In this document: piece after piece, positions 1 through 6,971 of the stretch
Layout: every line of letters begins with the position of its first letter
Numbering within the stretch: the first letter of the stretch is position 1
NCBI GenBank assembly: GCA_023253615.1
Contig: JALRFZ010000591.1
Location: 1-9,369 of the forward strand
Source: Verrucomicrobiales bacterium
GTDB lineage: Bacteria > Verrucomicrobiota > Verrucomicrobiia > Verrucomicrobiales > DEV007
DNA length: 9,369 nucleotides
Reading direction: 5' to 3'
Notes under the pieces: model-generated
The model's input: only the letters and a program-made list of their open reading frames with translations
Told to the model about the DNA's origin: nothing
Database searches by the model: none
Position numbers and translations under genes: made by a program

Positions 1-2430
1 GTGGCGAATGCCTCGCTCCTCGACGAAGCCACCGCCGCGGCCGAAGCCATGGCCCTTGCCGCCGGGACGCGGGTGAAAGGGAAGAAGCTCTTCGTCAGCG
101 ACGCCTGTTTTGCACAGACGATCGATGTCGTCCGCACCCGCGCCGAGCCGCTCGGGATCGAGGTGATCGTCGATACGGCCGGCCGTTTCGACTTCGCCGC
201 CGTGGGCGACGAGCTGATCGGGGTCCTCCTCCAGTATCCCGGCGAAAGCGGATCGGTCGACGACCTGCGCGACCTCGCCGCCTCGTGCAAGGCCGCCGGA
301 GGCGTCGTCATTGTCGCGGCCGATTTGCTGGGTCTCGTCCTTCTCGAGCCGCCCGGACGCTGGGGCGCCGACATCGTCGTCGGCAGCGCGCAGCGCTTCG
401 GGGTGCCGATGGGCTTCGGCGGACCGCACGCCGCCTACATGGCCTGCAGCGATGCCTTGAAACGCCGCATGCCGGGACGTCTCATCGGGGTCTCGCGGGA
501 TGCGGATGGACGCCCCGCCCTGCGCCTTTCCCTGCAAACCCGCGAGCAGCACATCCGCCGCGAGAAGGCGACCTCGAACATCTGCACCGCCCAGGTTCTC
601 CTCGCGGTGATGGCCGGGATGTATGCCGTGTATCATGGGCCGAAGGGCCTCCAGCGCATCGCCGGTCGCGTCCACGCGGCGACCTCGGAGCTCGCCGCCG
701 CGCTGAAGGCGGCCGGATACCGCCTTGCGAACGGGACCTGGTTCGACACCCTCACCGTGATCGTCGATGAGACGAAACGCGCCGAAATCCTCGCGCGTGG
801 TGCGAATGTCAGGGTCAATCTCCGCACCGACCGGGCCGGGGCCCTCGGGGTTTCCCTCGACGAGGCGCTCGTCGAGAGCGGCGACTGGACCCTGCTCTTC
901 GAAGTTTTCGGCGTGTCGCGGCCGGAGGCCGCGGCGCCGTCCGGACTGCCGGATTCGCTCCGCCGCACCGGCGAGCTTCTCACCGAGCCCGTCTTCAACC
1001 GCTTCCACACCGAGACCGAGCTGCTGCGTTACCTCCGCCGCCTCGAGGGCAAGGACATCGCGCTGAACTGGAGCATGATCCCGCTCGGCTCGTGCACGAT
1101 GAAACTCAACGCCGCCGCCGAGATGATGCCGCTGAGCTGGCGCGAGGTCGCGGCCCCGCATCCCTTCGCCCCGGCCGACCAGGTCGAAGGTTATCGCGAG
1201 ATGATCGCCTCGCTCGAGCACTGGCTCGCTGTCGTCACCGGCTTCGACGCCGTGAGTGTGCAGCCGAATGCGGGATCGCAGGGCGAATACGCCGGACTCC
1301 TCGCGATCCGCCGCTTTCATGAATCGCGCGGTGATTCAGACCGCAAGGTCTGCCTCATCCCCGTGTCCGCCCACGGCACCAATCCGGCGAGCGCGGTGAT
1401 GGCGGGCTTCGAAGTTGTCGCCGTCGCCTGCGATCGCGAGGGCAACATCGACACGGTCGACCTCGCCGCGAAGGCGGAGCAGCATGCCGCCCGCCTCGGC
1501 GCGCTCATGATCACCTATCCCTCGACCCACGGGGTCTTCGAGGAAGGTGTCTCCGCGATCTGCGAGCTGATCCATCAACACGGCGGCCAGGTCTACATGG
1601 ACGGCGCCAATCTCAACGCGCAGCTGGGACTCTGTTCACCCGGCTCGATCGGCGCGGATGTCTGTCACCTGAATCTCCACAAGACCTTCTGCATTCCCCA
1701 CGGCGGCGGCGGACCGGGCGTGGGACCGATCGGGGTGCGTTCGCACCTCTCGCCCTACCTGCCGGGTCACACCGAGTGGCCGGAGTCGCCGAGCCACGCC
1801 GTCAGTGCCGCGCCGTATGGCAGCGCGAGCATTCTCACGATCTCGTGGATGTACATCGCGATGATGGGGCCGGCCCTGCGCCGCGCCACCGAGATCGCGA
1901 TCCTCAACGCGAACTACATCGCCCACCGCCTCGCGCCGTACTACCCTGTCCTCTACAAGGGCAAACAGGGTCGGGTCGCGCACGAGTGCATCATCGACGT
2001 GCGTGGTTTCAAGGAAAGCGCCGGGATCGAGGTCGAGGACATCGCGAAACGCGTGATCGACTACGGTTTCCACGCGCCGACGATGTCGTGGCCCGTGCCG
2101 GGCACGCTCATGATCGAGCCGACCGAAAGCGAGTCGCGCGAGGAGCTCGACCGTTTCTGCGAGGCGATGATTTCGATTCACGGCGAGATCGCGAAGATCG
2201 CTGCGGGCGAATGGGACGCGAACGACAATCCGCTGAAGCACGCCCCGCATCCCGCGACGACCCTGCTTTCGGATTCGTGGAGCCGCGCCTATTCGCGCGA
2301 GGTCGCCGCCTATCCGCTGCCCTGGGTGCGCGAGCGCAAGTTCTGGCCGCCCGTGAGCCGCATCGACAACGTCTACGGCGACCGCCATCTCGTCTGTACC
2401 TGCGAGGGCATGGAAGGCTACGCCTCGTGA
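1..2430 (+). CDS. gcvP: Glycine dehydrogenase (decarboxylating), P-protein, 5'-truncated by window edge
   Basis: This is the PLP-dependent P-protein of the cytoplasmic glycine cleavage system. It decarboxylates glycine and passes the aminomethyl group to the lipoyl arm of the H-protein. 809 residues are visible. The first ones match the family's conserved [16 protein letters not shown] stretch, which lies about 145 residues into complete proteins of about 955 aa, so the GTG at base 1 is an internal codon and the true start lies upstream. The N-terminal half shows FGGPHAAYM and [12 protein letters not shown]. The C-terminal half shows GSCTMKLNA and the PLP site [17 protein letters not shown], with the Schiff-base lysine at visible residue 561. 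Both homologous halves are on one chain, unlike the split gcvPA/gcvPB form. The C-terminus ([12 protein letters not shown]) is intact. No gcvT or gcvH is visible; they may lie upstream. Identification is very secure. Confidence 0.98.
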   Translation: MANASLLDEATAAAEAMALAAGTRVKGKKLFVSDACFAQTIDVVRTRAEPLGIEVIVDTAGRFDFAAVGDELIGVLLQYPGESGSVDDLRDLAASCKAAGGVVIVAADLLGLVLLEPPGRWGADIVVGSAQRFGVPMGFGGPHAAYMACSDALKRRMPGRLIGVSRDADGRPALRLSLQTREQHIRREKATSNICTAQVLLAVMAGMYAVYHGPKGLQRIAGRVHAATSELAAALKAAGYRLANGTWFDTLTVIVDETKRAEILARGANVRVNLRTDRAGALGVSLDEALVESGDWTLLFEVFGVSRPEAAAPSGLPDSLRRTGELLTEPVFNRFHTETELLRYLRRLEGKDIALNWSMIPLGSCTMKLNAAAEMMPLSWREVAAPHPFAPADQVEGYREMIASLEHWLAVVTGFDAVSVQPNAGSQGEYAGLLAIRRFHESRGDSDRKVCLIPVSAHGTNPASAVMAGFEVVAVACDREGNIDTVDLAAKAEQHAARLGALMITYPSTHGVFEEGVSAICELIHQHGGQVYMDGANLNAQLGLCSPGSIGADVCHLNLHKTFCIPHGGGGPGVGPIGVRSHLSPYLPGHTEWPESPSHAVSAAPYGSASILTISWMYIAMMGPALRRATEIAILNANYIAHRLAPYYPVLYKGKQGRVAHECIIDVRGFKESAGIEVEDIAKRVIDYGFHAPTMSWPVPGTLMIEPTESESREELDRFCEAMISIHGEIAKIAAGEWDANDNPLKHAPHPATTLLSDSWSRAYSREVAAYPLPWVRERKFWPPVSRIDNVYGDRHLVCTCEGMEGYAS

Positions 2431-2444
2431 TTCCGGATCGCCTC

Positions 2445-2927
2445 ATGGAGGAAGCCGAACCCTTTCCCGAAGATTGGACGCCCAACATGCGGGCGAACCT
2501 GGTCTTTCTGACGAAGGGTGACGAGGTGCTCCTGATCCACAAGAAAACGGGACTCGGGGCCGGCAAGATCAACGGGCCCGGAGGCAAGCTGGAGGCGGGC
2601 GAGACACCTCTCGAAGCCGCGCGCCGCGAAGTGGAAGAGGAACTGCATCTCGACGTCGGTGAGCTCGACGAGATGGGCGAGCTACATTTTGATTTCGTGG
2701 ACGGATTGAAACTGCATTGCGTCGTCTTCCATGGCACCGAGTTCACAGGCACGCCGACCGAGACCCGCGAAGCGAAGCCCGAATGGTTTTCCATTGCCGA
2801 CCTGCCCCTCGACCGGATGTGGGCGGATGACCGTCACTGGCTGCCACAAATGCTTTCGGGACAAAGGTTCCGGGCCTGGTTTCGTTTTGACGGAGAGAAG
2901 ATGCTTTCGCGCGAGGTGTTGTTTTAA
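2445..2927 (+). CDS. MTH1-like Nudix hydrolase (probable 8-oxo-purine nucleoside triphosphatase)
   Basis: A 160-aa Nudix hydrolase that probably clears oxidised purine nucleoside triphosphates in the cytoplasm. The Nudix box spans residues 47-69 (G47, E53, then REVEEEL from R61), with E62, E65 and E66 as expected metal ligands. The usual glycine near the end of the box is His68. Outside the box it resembles human MTH1 more than E. coli MutT: NGPGGK at 43-48, and EWFSIADLP followed by MWADDRHW (W126, D128, D129), which corresponds to MTH1's base-recognition W117/D119/D120. Three starts are possible: GTG 2427, overlapping the gcvP stop and preceded by GGAAGG; ATG 2445; ATG 2487. ATG 2445 is preferred because relatives, as I recall them, keep the short DWTP-MRA lead-in; GTG 2427 cannot be excluded. 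The near-overlap suggests co-transcription with gcvP. Substrate preference is inference. Confidence 0.9.
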   Translation: MEEAEPFPEDWTPNMRANLVFLTKGDEVLLIHKKTGLGAGKINGPGGKLEAGETPLEAARREVEEELHLDVGELDEMGELHFDFVDGLKLHCVVFHGTEFTGTPTETREAKPEWFSIADLPLDRMWADDRHWLPQMLSGQRFRAWFRFDGEKMLSREVLF

Positions 2928-2931
2928 TCAA

Positions 2932-3570
2932 TCACCACACCCCGCCCGCCCGTTCGGTATCGATGCGGTAATCCGAGACCTTCCTGACAAATAGCTCACG
3001 GCCCATGCGTTCGGCCTCCTCGATCGCACCGCACGGATCTTTGACGACTTCACCCCGCCGGTTGCCGATGCCGCGGACGACACCGGCGAAATCCGAGTGG
3101 GTGTAGCGCGAGTATTCCTGGATCTGGTGGACGATCCCGAGCGAGGCACCGGGGTAGGTCTCTTCCGAGGCGAGGAGGAGACCGATGCGTTTGCGGGTCA
3201 TGCGCCGGATGACCCCGGCGGAATCGGGATAACTCGCCGCGTAGTAGCAGAAGGTGCGGTCGAAGAACGCCTTGGTCTGCGCCGACATCCCATACCAGTA
3301 GATCGGCGTGGCGAAGACGACCCCATCGGCGGGGAGGAATTCGTTGAAGAACAGATCGCGGAATCCGTCATCGATCGAACATTCGCCGTTCTCGCAGCGG
3401 CAGGCGCGGCAATCGCGCAGAAAATGGGAAAGGTGATCGTCGAGATGACGCAGGGACACCCCGGCTCCGGAGGCTTCGGCACCGCGTTTCACGGCCTCGG
3501 CGAGGGTGGCGGAGTTGCCTTCGCGGCGCGGGCTGCCGACGAGGATGAGGAGTTTCGGGGGTGGGGTCAT
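2932..3570 (-). CDS. Flavodoxin-fold NAD(P)H-dependent oxidoreductase with a four-cysteine motif
   Basis: A 212-aa member of the NADPH-dependent FMN reductase / multimeric flavodoxin family, predicted to be cytoplasmic and FMN-binding. The FMN phosphate loop is GSPRREGNSATL (12-23), and the second flavin-contact strand is TPIYWYGMSAQTKAFFDR (88-105). Between them is DCRACRCENGEC, with cysteines at 54, 57, 59 and 64. This sits where iron-sulfur flavoproteins carry their cluster ligands, although the spacing CX2CX1CX4C is tighter than the usual CX2CX2CX4-7C. It could bind a [4Fe-4S] cluster or only retain remnant cysteines. An in-frame ATG 48 bp upstream (3618) would add 16 residues, but MTPPPKLLIL is the natural family start. 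It is divergent from a nitroreductase and converges on the Nudix gene with 4 bp between stops. The physiological substrate is unknown. Confidence 0.9.
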   Translation of the reverse strand: MTPPPKLLILVGSPRREGNSATLAEAVKRGAEASGAGVSLRHLDDHLSHFLRDCRACRCENGECSIDDGFRDLFFNEFLPADGVVFATPIYWYGMSAQTKAFFDRTFCYYAASYPDSAGVIRRMTRKRIGLLLASEETYPGASLGIVHQIQEYSRYTHSDFAGVVRGIGNRRGEVVKDPCGAIEEAERMGRELFVRKVSDYRIDTERAGGVW

Positions 3571-3610
3571 GCCGGAGGTGCAAGGCAAGTTCCGTGCCAG
3601 TGCGATCCGG

Positions 3611-3640
3611 GTGACCAATTACGCCTTTCTGTCGTATCAT
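3611..3640 (+). promoter_or_regulatory. Possible sigma70-type promoter for the nitroreductase gene
   Basis: GTGACC (3611-3616) and TATCAT (3635-3640) match the sigma70 -35 and -10 elements at 4/6 and 5/6 positions, with an 18-bp spacer. Transcription would start near 3647, downstream of the alternative ATG at 3639, which supports the ATG at 3660 as the start. It lies in the 89-bp gap between two divergent flavoenzyme genes. I saw no comparable promoter for the minus-strand gene there. This is a consensus match by eye only. Confidence 0.35.
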
Positions 3641-3659
3641 GGATCGCCAAGCAAAGACC

Positions 3660-4265
3660 ATGAACACTCTCGAAGCCATCCACGCCCGACGCGCCGTCAA
3701 ACACTACGATCCCACCCATCGACTCAGCGACGACGAGGTGAAAACGCTCCTCACGGCGGCGATGCAGGCGCCGACGGCCTTCAATATCCAGCATTGGCGG
3801 TTTCTCCTCGTCACCGATCCGGCGGTGCGGAAGGAAATCCGGGCGGTGGCCTGGGATCAGGCGCAGGTCACCGATGCCTCGTTGCTGGTGATCCTCTGCG
3901 CCGACCAGGACGCCTGGAAAAAAGAGCCGGCCCGCTATTGGCGCGAGGCTCCCGAGGGAGTGCGCGATTTTCTCGTGCCGGCGATCGGCGGCTATTACGA
4001 GGGCCGCGGACAGGCGCAGCGCGACGAGTGCATGCGCAGTTGTGGTCTTGCCGGGATGGCCCTGATGCTGGCGGCGAAGGAGCTCGGATACGACTCGTGT
4101 CCGATGGACGGCTTCGACTTCGATGCGGTCGCAAAGATCATCGGTCTGCCCGGGGATCACGTCATCAGCTTCATGGTCGCGATCGGGAAGGGCACCCAGG
4201 CCCCGTGGCCGAAGCCCGGCCAACTCGCTTATGACGAAGTGGTGATCGAGAACCGGTTCGGATGA
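3660..4265 (+). CDS. Nitroreductase family protein (FMN-dependent NAD(P)H oxidoreductase)
   Basis: A 201-aa cytoplasmic nitroreductase-family enzyme, expected to bind FMN as a homodimer and reduce nitro, quinone or related substrates with NAD(P)H. Residues 10-18 (RRAVKHYDP) form the N-terminal FMN-phosphate arginine motif. AMQAPTAFNIQHWRF (35-48 region, N42) is the family's APSSxNxQPWRF signature. GLPGDHVISFMVAIGKG (162-178) is the C-terminal flavin-contact segment. A central portion with GYYEGRG and CMRSCGLAGMALMLAAKELG is also typical. Family length is about 180-220 aa, so it looks complete. ATG 3639 would add seven residues (MDRQAKT) but overlaps the likely -10 element, so ATG 3660 is preferred. 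It is divergent from a flavodoxin-fold reductase and followed 55 bp later by eboE. True substrates cannot be assigned from sequence. Confidence 0.93.
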   Translation: MNTLEAIHARRAVKHYDPTHRLSDDEVKTLLTAAMQAPTAFNIQHWRFLLVTDPAVRKEIRAVAWDQAQVTDASLLVILCADQDAWKKEPARYWREAPEGVRDFLVPAIGGYYEGRGQAQRDECMRSCGLAGMALMLAAKELGYDSCPMDGFDFDAVAKIIGLPGDHVISFMVAIGKGTQAPWPKPGQLAYDEVVIENRFG

Positions 4266-4320
4266 TCGTTCCCGGCGTTTCGTCCCTTGCCAGAGCCGCG
4301 GGGATGCGCTCCCTTCCGCG

Positions 4321-5508
4321 ATGCGACTGAAGCACGGTATCCACCTCGGCTATTGCACCAACATCCATCGCGGGGAGACCTGGGAGGAGACGTTCGCCGC
4401 CCTGCGCACCCATACGAATGCCGTGCGTCTGCGAGTGGCTCCGGACGAGCCCTACGGCATCGGCCTGCGTCTCGGTGCGGCGGCCGCGGAGGAACTCGCC
4501 GCGAAGCGGGATGAGCGCGATGCCTTCCGCCGCTGGCTCGACGAAACCAATTCCTACGTCTTCACGATCAACGGATTTCCCTTCGGCGCCTTCCACGGCA
4601 CGCGGGTGAAAGAGCAGGTCTTCGCCCCCGACTGGTCGACTGAGGCCCGTTTGGTTTACACCAACCGTCTTTTCGATCTGCTCGACGAGATCGCGCCCGC
4701 CGGCATCGAGGCCAGTGTCAGCACCCTGCCGGGATCGTTCAAGGAATTCATCCGTCCGGAGACCGCGGGGTATCAGCTTGATGCGATCCGGCGGAATCTG
4801 CGCTCTTGCGCGCGGCAGATCGAGTCGATCCGGGAGAAAAGCGGTCGCGATCTCCATCTCGGTCTCGAGCCCGAGCCGCTTGGCATGTTCGAAAACAGTG
4901 CCGAGACGGTCGATTTCTTCGGCTCGCTGCTGGAAGGCGCCTCCGGCGATGAGCGCGACCTCATCCTCCGCAACATCGGGGTGAACTACGATACCTGTCA
5001 CCTCGCCATCGAATACGAGGAGCCCGCTGCCGCGATCGGCGCGTTGCGTGGTGCGGGGATCCGGATCAGCAAGATCCATCTCAGCTCCGCCCTCAAATTG
5101 CGACCGAACCCGGCCGCACTCTCCCGGCTCCGCCAGTTTCAGGAAGGAGTCTATTTCCACCAGGTCCTCGTCGCCGAGGGCGGCGAAGTGGTGCGGCGTT
5201 TCAAGGATCTGCCCGATGCCCTCGCGTGGAATGAAGACTCACCGGACGAGGCCGGCGACGAGTGGCGCGTCCATTTCCACGTGCCGCTGCACACGAGTCC
5301 CGAGGAGGGTTTCGGCGATACGCGTGATCACCTTTCCGGTCTGCTCGCGGCCTGCGCGGACGATCCGGGATGGTGCCGCCATTTTGAATTCGAGACCTAC
5401 ACCTGGGAAGTCCTGCCGCCGGCGTTGCGGGCGCGGGACGTCGTCGATCAGCTCACCGCCGAATACGGCTGGTGCCTCGCCGAGATGGAACGGCACGGAC
5501 TGCGTTGA
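4321..5508 (+). CDS. eboE: EboE-like TIM-barrel protein (metabolite traffic protein family)
   Basis: A 395-aa protein matching EboE, the xylose-isomerase-like TIM-barrel member of the eboABCDEF cluster known from cyanobacteria, some other bacteria and eustigmatophyte algae. That cluster is linked to export or processing of an unidentified metabolite. Family landmarks are present in order: YCTNIHRGETW (11-21), PYGIGLRLGAAAAEEL, FTINGFPFGAFH, VFAPDWST, STLPGSFKEF, LEPEPLG (E183, E185), YDTCHLAIEYEEP (D224, H227), KIHLSSALK (H253), HFHVP (H318, H320) and FETYTWEVLP (E358, E363). The Glu, Asp and His residues at strand ends fit a divalent-metal site of sugar-phosphate-isomerase-type barrels. No eboA, B, C, D or F gene is visible on either side; neighbours are a nitroreductase and a response regulator. 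The reaction is unknown for the whole family. The start at ATG 4321 matches the conserved N-terminus. Confidence 0.9.
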   Translation: MRLKHGIHLGYCTNIHRGETWEETFAALRTHTNAVRLRVAPDEPYGIGLRLGAAAAEELAAKRDERDAFRRWLDETNSYVFTINGFPFGAFHGTRVKEQVFAPDWSTEARLVYTNRLFDLLDEIAPAGIEASVSTLPGSFKEFIRPETAGYQLDAIRRNLRSCARQIESIREKSGRDLHLGLEPEPLGMFENSAETVDFFGSLLEGASGDERDLILRNIGVNYDTCHLAIEYEEPAAAIGALRGAGIRISKIHLSSALKLRPNPAALSRLRQFQEGVYFHQVLVAEGGEVVRRFKDLPDALAWNEDSPDEAGDEWRVHFHVPLHTSPEEGFGDTRDHLSGLLAACADDPGWCRHFEFETYTWEVLPPALRARDVVDQLTAEYGWCLAEMERHGLR

Positions 5509-5511
5509 GCC

Positions 5512-6138
5512 TCAGCCCGGCAGGGAGCCCTCTTCATTCCTCCCCGGGAAGGAGAACGGGCTCGGAGACGAGGGAGCTTGCTCGCGGGTCGGGAATCCTC
5601 CGAACATCGTCGATGGCGGAGTCACCACCCGGGCCGGGGCAAAAGCGTCGCCCGCCCACGGCACCTCCTGGTCGAAGTCGGGCAGTTCCTCGAGCGCGGA
5701 AGGATGCGTGGCGTGGGCCTGGCCGTGGAGGGCATGCGAGGCCGAATCCTGCAATTGATTGAAGGTCATGCTCGCGTGGAGCTGACCTTCGATGACGGAG
5801 AGGAGTTCCTGCAACTGCACGGGTTTGGAAAGGACGAGACTCTGGATGCCGCCGGTGTTGGCGAGGGTCTGCGCTTCGCGGGCGATCGCGGTGAGCAGCA
5901 CCACGGGGATGTAACGGAGGGAAAGATCGTTGCGGAGATCCATGAGGACGCGTCCACCGTCCCGCTCGGGCATCATCACATCGAGCAGGATGAGATCGGG
6001 CATGAAGTGCCGCACGGTATTCACCGCGAGCAGCGGGTTGTTCTCGACGACCGGCTCGTAGCCGAACTTGGCCAAGGCTTTGGCAAGCAACGTCGTGAGG
6101 GCAACGTTGTCGTCGATGATCTGGATGCGCGATTTCAT
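5512..6138 (-). CDS. Single-domain response regulator with long disordered C-terminal tail
   Basis: A 208-aa cytoplasmic protein. Residues 1-120 form a canonical CheY-like receiver: acid pocket IIDDN (D9, D10), phosphoacceptor D53 in LILLDVMMPERDGG, T83 in LLTA and K105 in SKP. All phosphorylation and switch residues are present, so it should be phosphorylatable. Residues from about 122 onward have no recognisable output domain. They are rich in His, Ala, Pro, Ser, Phe and Gly (for example SSPSPFSFPGR) and look disordered. It may act through protein-protein contacts, like CheY or DivK. No histidine kinase is adjacent; the nearest two-component piece is the receiver-DHp protein at 6972. Longer in-frame starts up to 6375 are rejected because they run through the terminator and AT-rich leader. 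It converges on eboE with 3 bp between stops. The partner kinase and pathway are unknown. Confidence 0.9.
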   Translation of the reverse strand: MKSRIQIIDDNVALTTLLAKALAKFGYEPVVENNPLLAVNTVRHFMPDLILLDVMMPERDGGRVLMDLRNDLSLRYIPVVLLTAIAREAQTLANTGGIQSLVLSKPVQLQELLSVIEGQLHASMTFNQLQDSASHALHGQAHATHPSALEELPDFDQEVPWAGDAFAPARVVTPPSTMFGGFPTREQAPSSPSPFSFPGRNEEGSLPG

Positions 6139-6158
6139 CAATTTAATTGTGAATAGAT

Positions 6159-6176
6159 ATGAAAAATATGAAAAAT
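6159..6176. repeat. 9-bp perfect tandem repeat in AT-rich leader
   Basis: The unit ATGAAAAAT occurs twice back to back, followed by a further A-rich run to about 6189. It lies 21 bp upstream of the minus-strand response regulator start, within a sharply AT-rich stretch (about 6139-6213) in otherwise GC-rich DNA. It probably forms part of that gene's promoter or leader. No convincing -35/-10 pair could be chosen because the tract allows several poor ones. Confidence 0.6.
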
Positions 6177-6245
6177 ACAAAGAAAAAAATCGGAATTTCG
6201 GGGATTTTTTTGAGTTGGCGGCGGTTTTCCGTTCCGTCCGAAACG

Positions 6246-6279
6246 AAAAAACCCGGTGTGACGAGAGCCGGCACCGGGT
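6246..6279 (-). terminator. Rho-independent terminator of the azurin-like gene
   Basis: Perfect 8-bp inverted repeat: ACCCGGTG at 6251-6258 and CACCGGGT at 6272-6279, with a 13-nt loop. Read on the minus strand, the stem is followed at once by six T residues (A run 6246-6251 on the plus strand; one A is shared with the stem), the classic intrinsic terminator layout. It sits 39 bp past the azurin-like stop codon and before the response regulator gene on the same strand, so those two genes are probably transcribed separately. Confidence 0.85.
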
Positions 6280-6317
6280 CTGCGAGGGGGGGGGGAGAGG
6301 AGCGCCTCCCGCCTGGA

Positions 6318-6782
6318 TCAGGGGGCGACCTTCATCACCCCGTTCATGATCGCCCAGTGGCCGGGGTAGGTGCAAATATAGGGGTAATCGCCGGTCTCGG
6401 TCGGGGCGGTGAATTCGATCGTATCCTGCTCACCGGCCTGGATCAGCTTGGTGTGGTGGAGGATGTCGGTGGAATCCGGGACGGCCTGCTTGGTGGTGAG
6501 GAAGGCGGGATCGGCCATGCCGGCGTTGGCGGCCATCCCGACGACGTCCTTCTTGCCGGGCTTCACGATGAGAAGGTTGTGCGGCTGGCGGGTGACGCTG
6601 TCGGCGGGATTGATCAGGGTCAGCTTCACTTTCTGGCCGGGCTTCACGGTGAACTCCTTCTTGTCGAAGAGGAATTGGACCTTGTCGGCGGTGAGGGTGA
6701 TCTCGAGGACTTCCTCGGCCCGGAGGCTGAGAGATCCGGCGAGAACGGTGGTGGCGCAGAGGATGCTGAGGATTTTCTTCAT
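6318..6782 (-). CDS. Secreted azurin-like blue copper protein (cupredoxin)
   Basis: A 154-aa protein with a Sec signal peptide (KK near the N-terminus, hydrophobic core, likely cleavage after LSLRA at about residue 22), giving a periplasmic protein of about 132 aa. It is a type 1 copper electron carrier. Candidate ligands are H68 (QPHN), C137, H142 and M146 in CTYPGHWAIM. The C-x4-H-x3-M spacing and the CTxPGH core match azurin (C112/H117/M121) rather than plastocyanin (C-x2-H). GQKVKLTLINP (49-59) and IQAGEQDTIEFTAP are typical cupredoxin strands. The Cys at residue 9 is in the hydrophobic core and is not a lipobox. A longer in-frame start at 6827 would put the signal peptide 15 residues in, so ATG 6782 is chosen. 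It has its own terminator and probable promoter, so it is likely monocistronic. Redox partners are not visible. Confidence 0.95.
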   Translation of the reverse strand: MKKILSILCATTVLAGSLSLRAEEVLEITLTADKVQFLFDKKEFTVKPGQKVKLTLINPADSVTRQPHNLLIVKPGKKDVVGMAANAGMADPAFLTTKQAVPDSTDILHHTKLIQAGEQDTIEFTAPTETGDYPYICTYPGHWAIMNGVMKVAP

Positions 6783-6825
6783 GTTGGTTTGGTTGAGAGA
6801 AGGGGATCCCGGGGAACGGGAGCGC

Positions 6826-6853
6826 ATTGTAATTTACGGAGGAAGTCCCGCAA
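6826..6853 (-). promoter_or_regulatory. Possible sigma70-type promoter for the azurin-like gene
   Basis: On the minus strand, TTGCGG (6853-6848) and TACAAT (6831-6826) are 16 bp apart. The -10 matches consensus at 5 of 6 positions and the -35 at only 3 of 6. Transcription would begin near 6819, giving a leader of about 37 nt. No clear Shine-Dalgarno sequence precedes the ATG at 6782. Assigned by eye. Confidence 0.4.
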
Positions 6854-6895
6854 TGGACGATTTTCGGGAGAGTTTGAAAAACTTTTAAAAATCAC

Positions 6896-6923
6896 TTGGA
6901 ATAAGCTTAAAAAACGGTAAATT
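6896..6923 (+). promoter_or_regulatory. Weak candidate promoter for the receiver-DHp gene
   Basis: TTGGAA (6896-6901) and TAAATT (6918-6923), 16 bp apart, each match sigma70 consensus at 4 of 6 positions. They lie in an AT-rich stretch (about 6870-6960) directly upstream of the gene at 6972. The same stretch holds the palindrome TAAGCTTA (6902-6909) between the two elements and a small hairpin, AGTTT-GAA-AAACT (6871-6883). An alternative pair starting at TTGATT (6933-6938) is poorer. Confidence 0.25.
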
Positions 6924-6971
6924 TATGGAAATTTGATTATTTGCTGTTAATTGCACTTAGCTTACCACACG

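Noticed and set aside
1636..2388. 250-codon open frame on the minus strand inside gcvP
   Set aside because: It is antisense to a clearly conserved part of GcvP, has an arginine/histidine-rich composition typical of GC-rich shadow frames, and shows no recognisable motif.
1776..2444. In-frame extension of the Nudix gene far into gcvP
   Set aside because: The extra N-terminal sequence is arginine-rich shadow translation of gcvP; the conserved Nudix protein begins near 2427-2445.
3097..3663. 188-codon plus-strand frame opposite the flavodoxin-like gene
   Set aside because: It has no start context or motif, and the opposite strand has clear FMN-binding motifs.
4278..4291. TTTCGTCCCTTGCC upstream of eboE resembling TTTCGCCCGTTGCG (7768-7781) upstream of the epimerase
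   Set aside because: The two match at 11 of 14 bases, but their distances to the start codons differ (TTGC at 34 versus 19 bp), so a shared promoter element is not supported.
6159..6920. 253-codon plus-strand open frame covering the azurin-like gene
   Set aside because: It is antisense to a protein with an unmistakable signal peptide and copper site, and its glycine-rich product matches no family I know.
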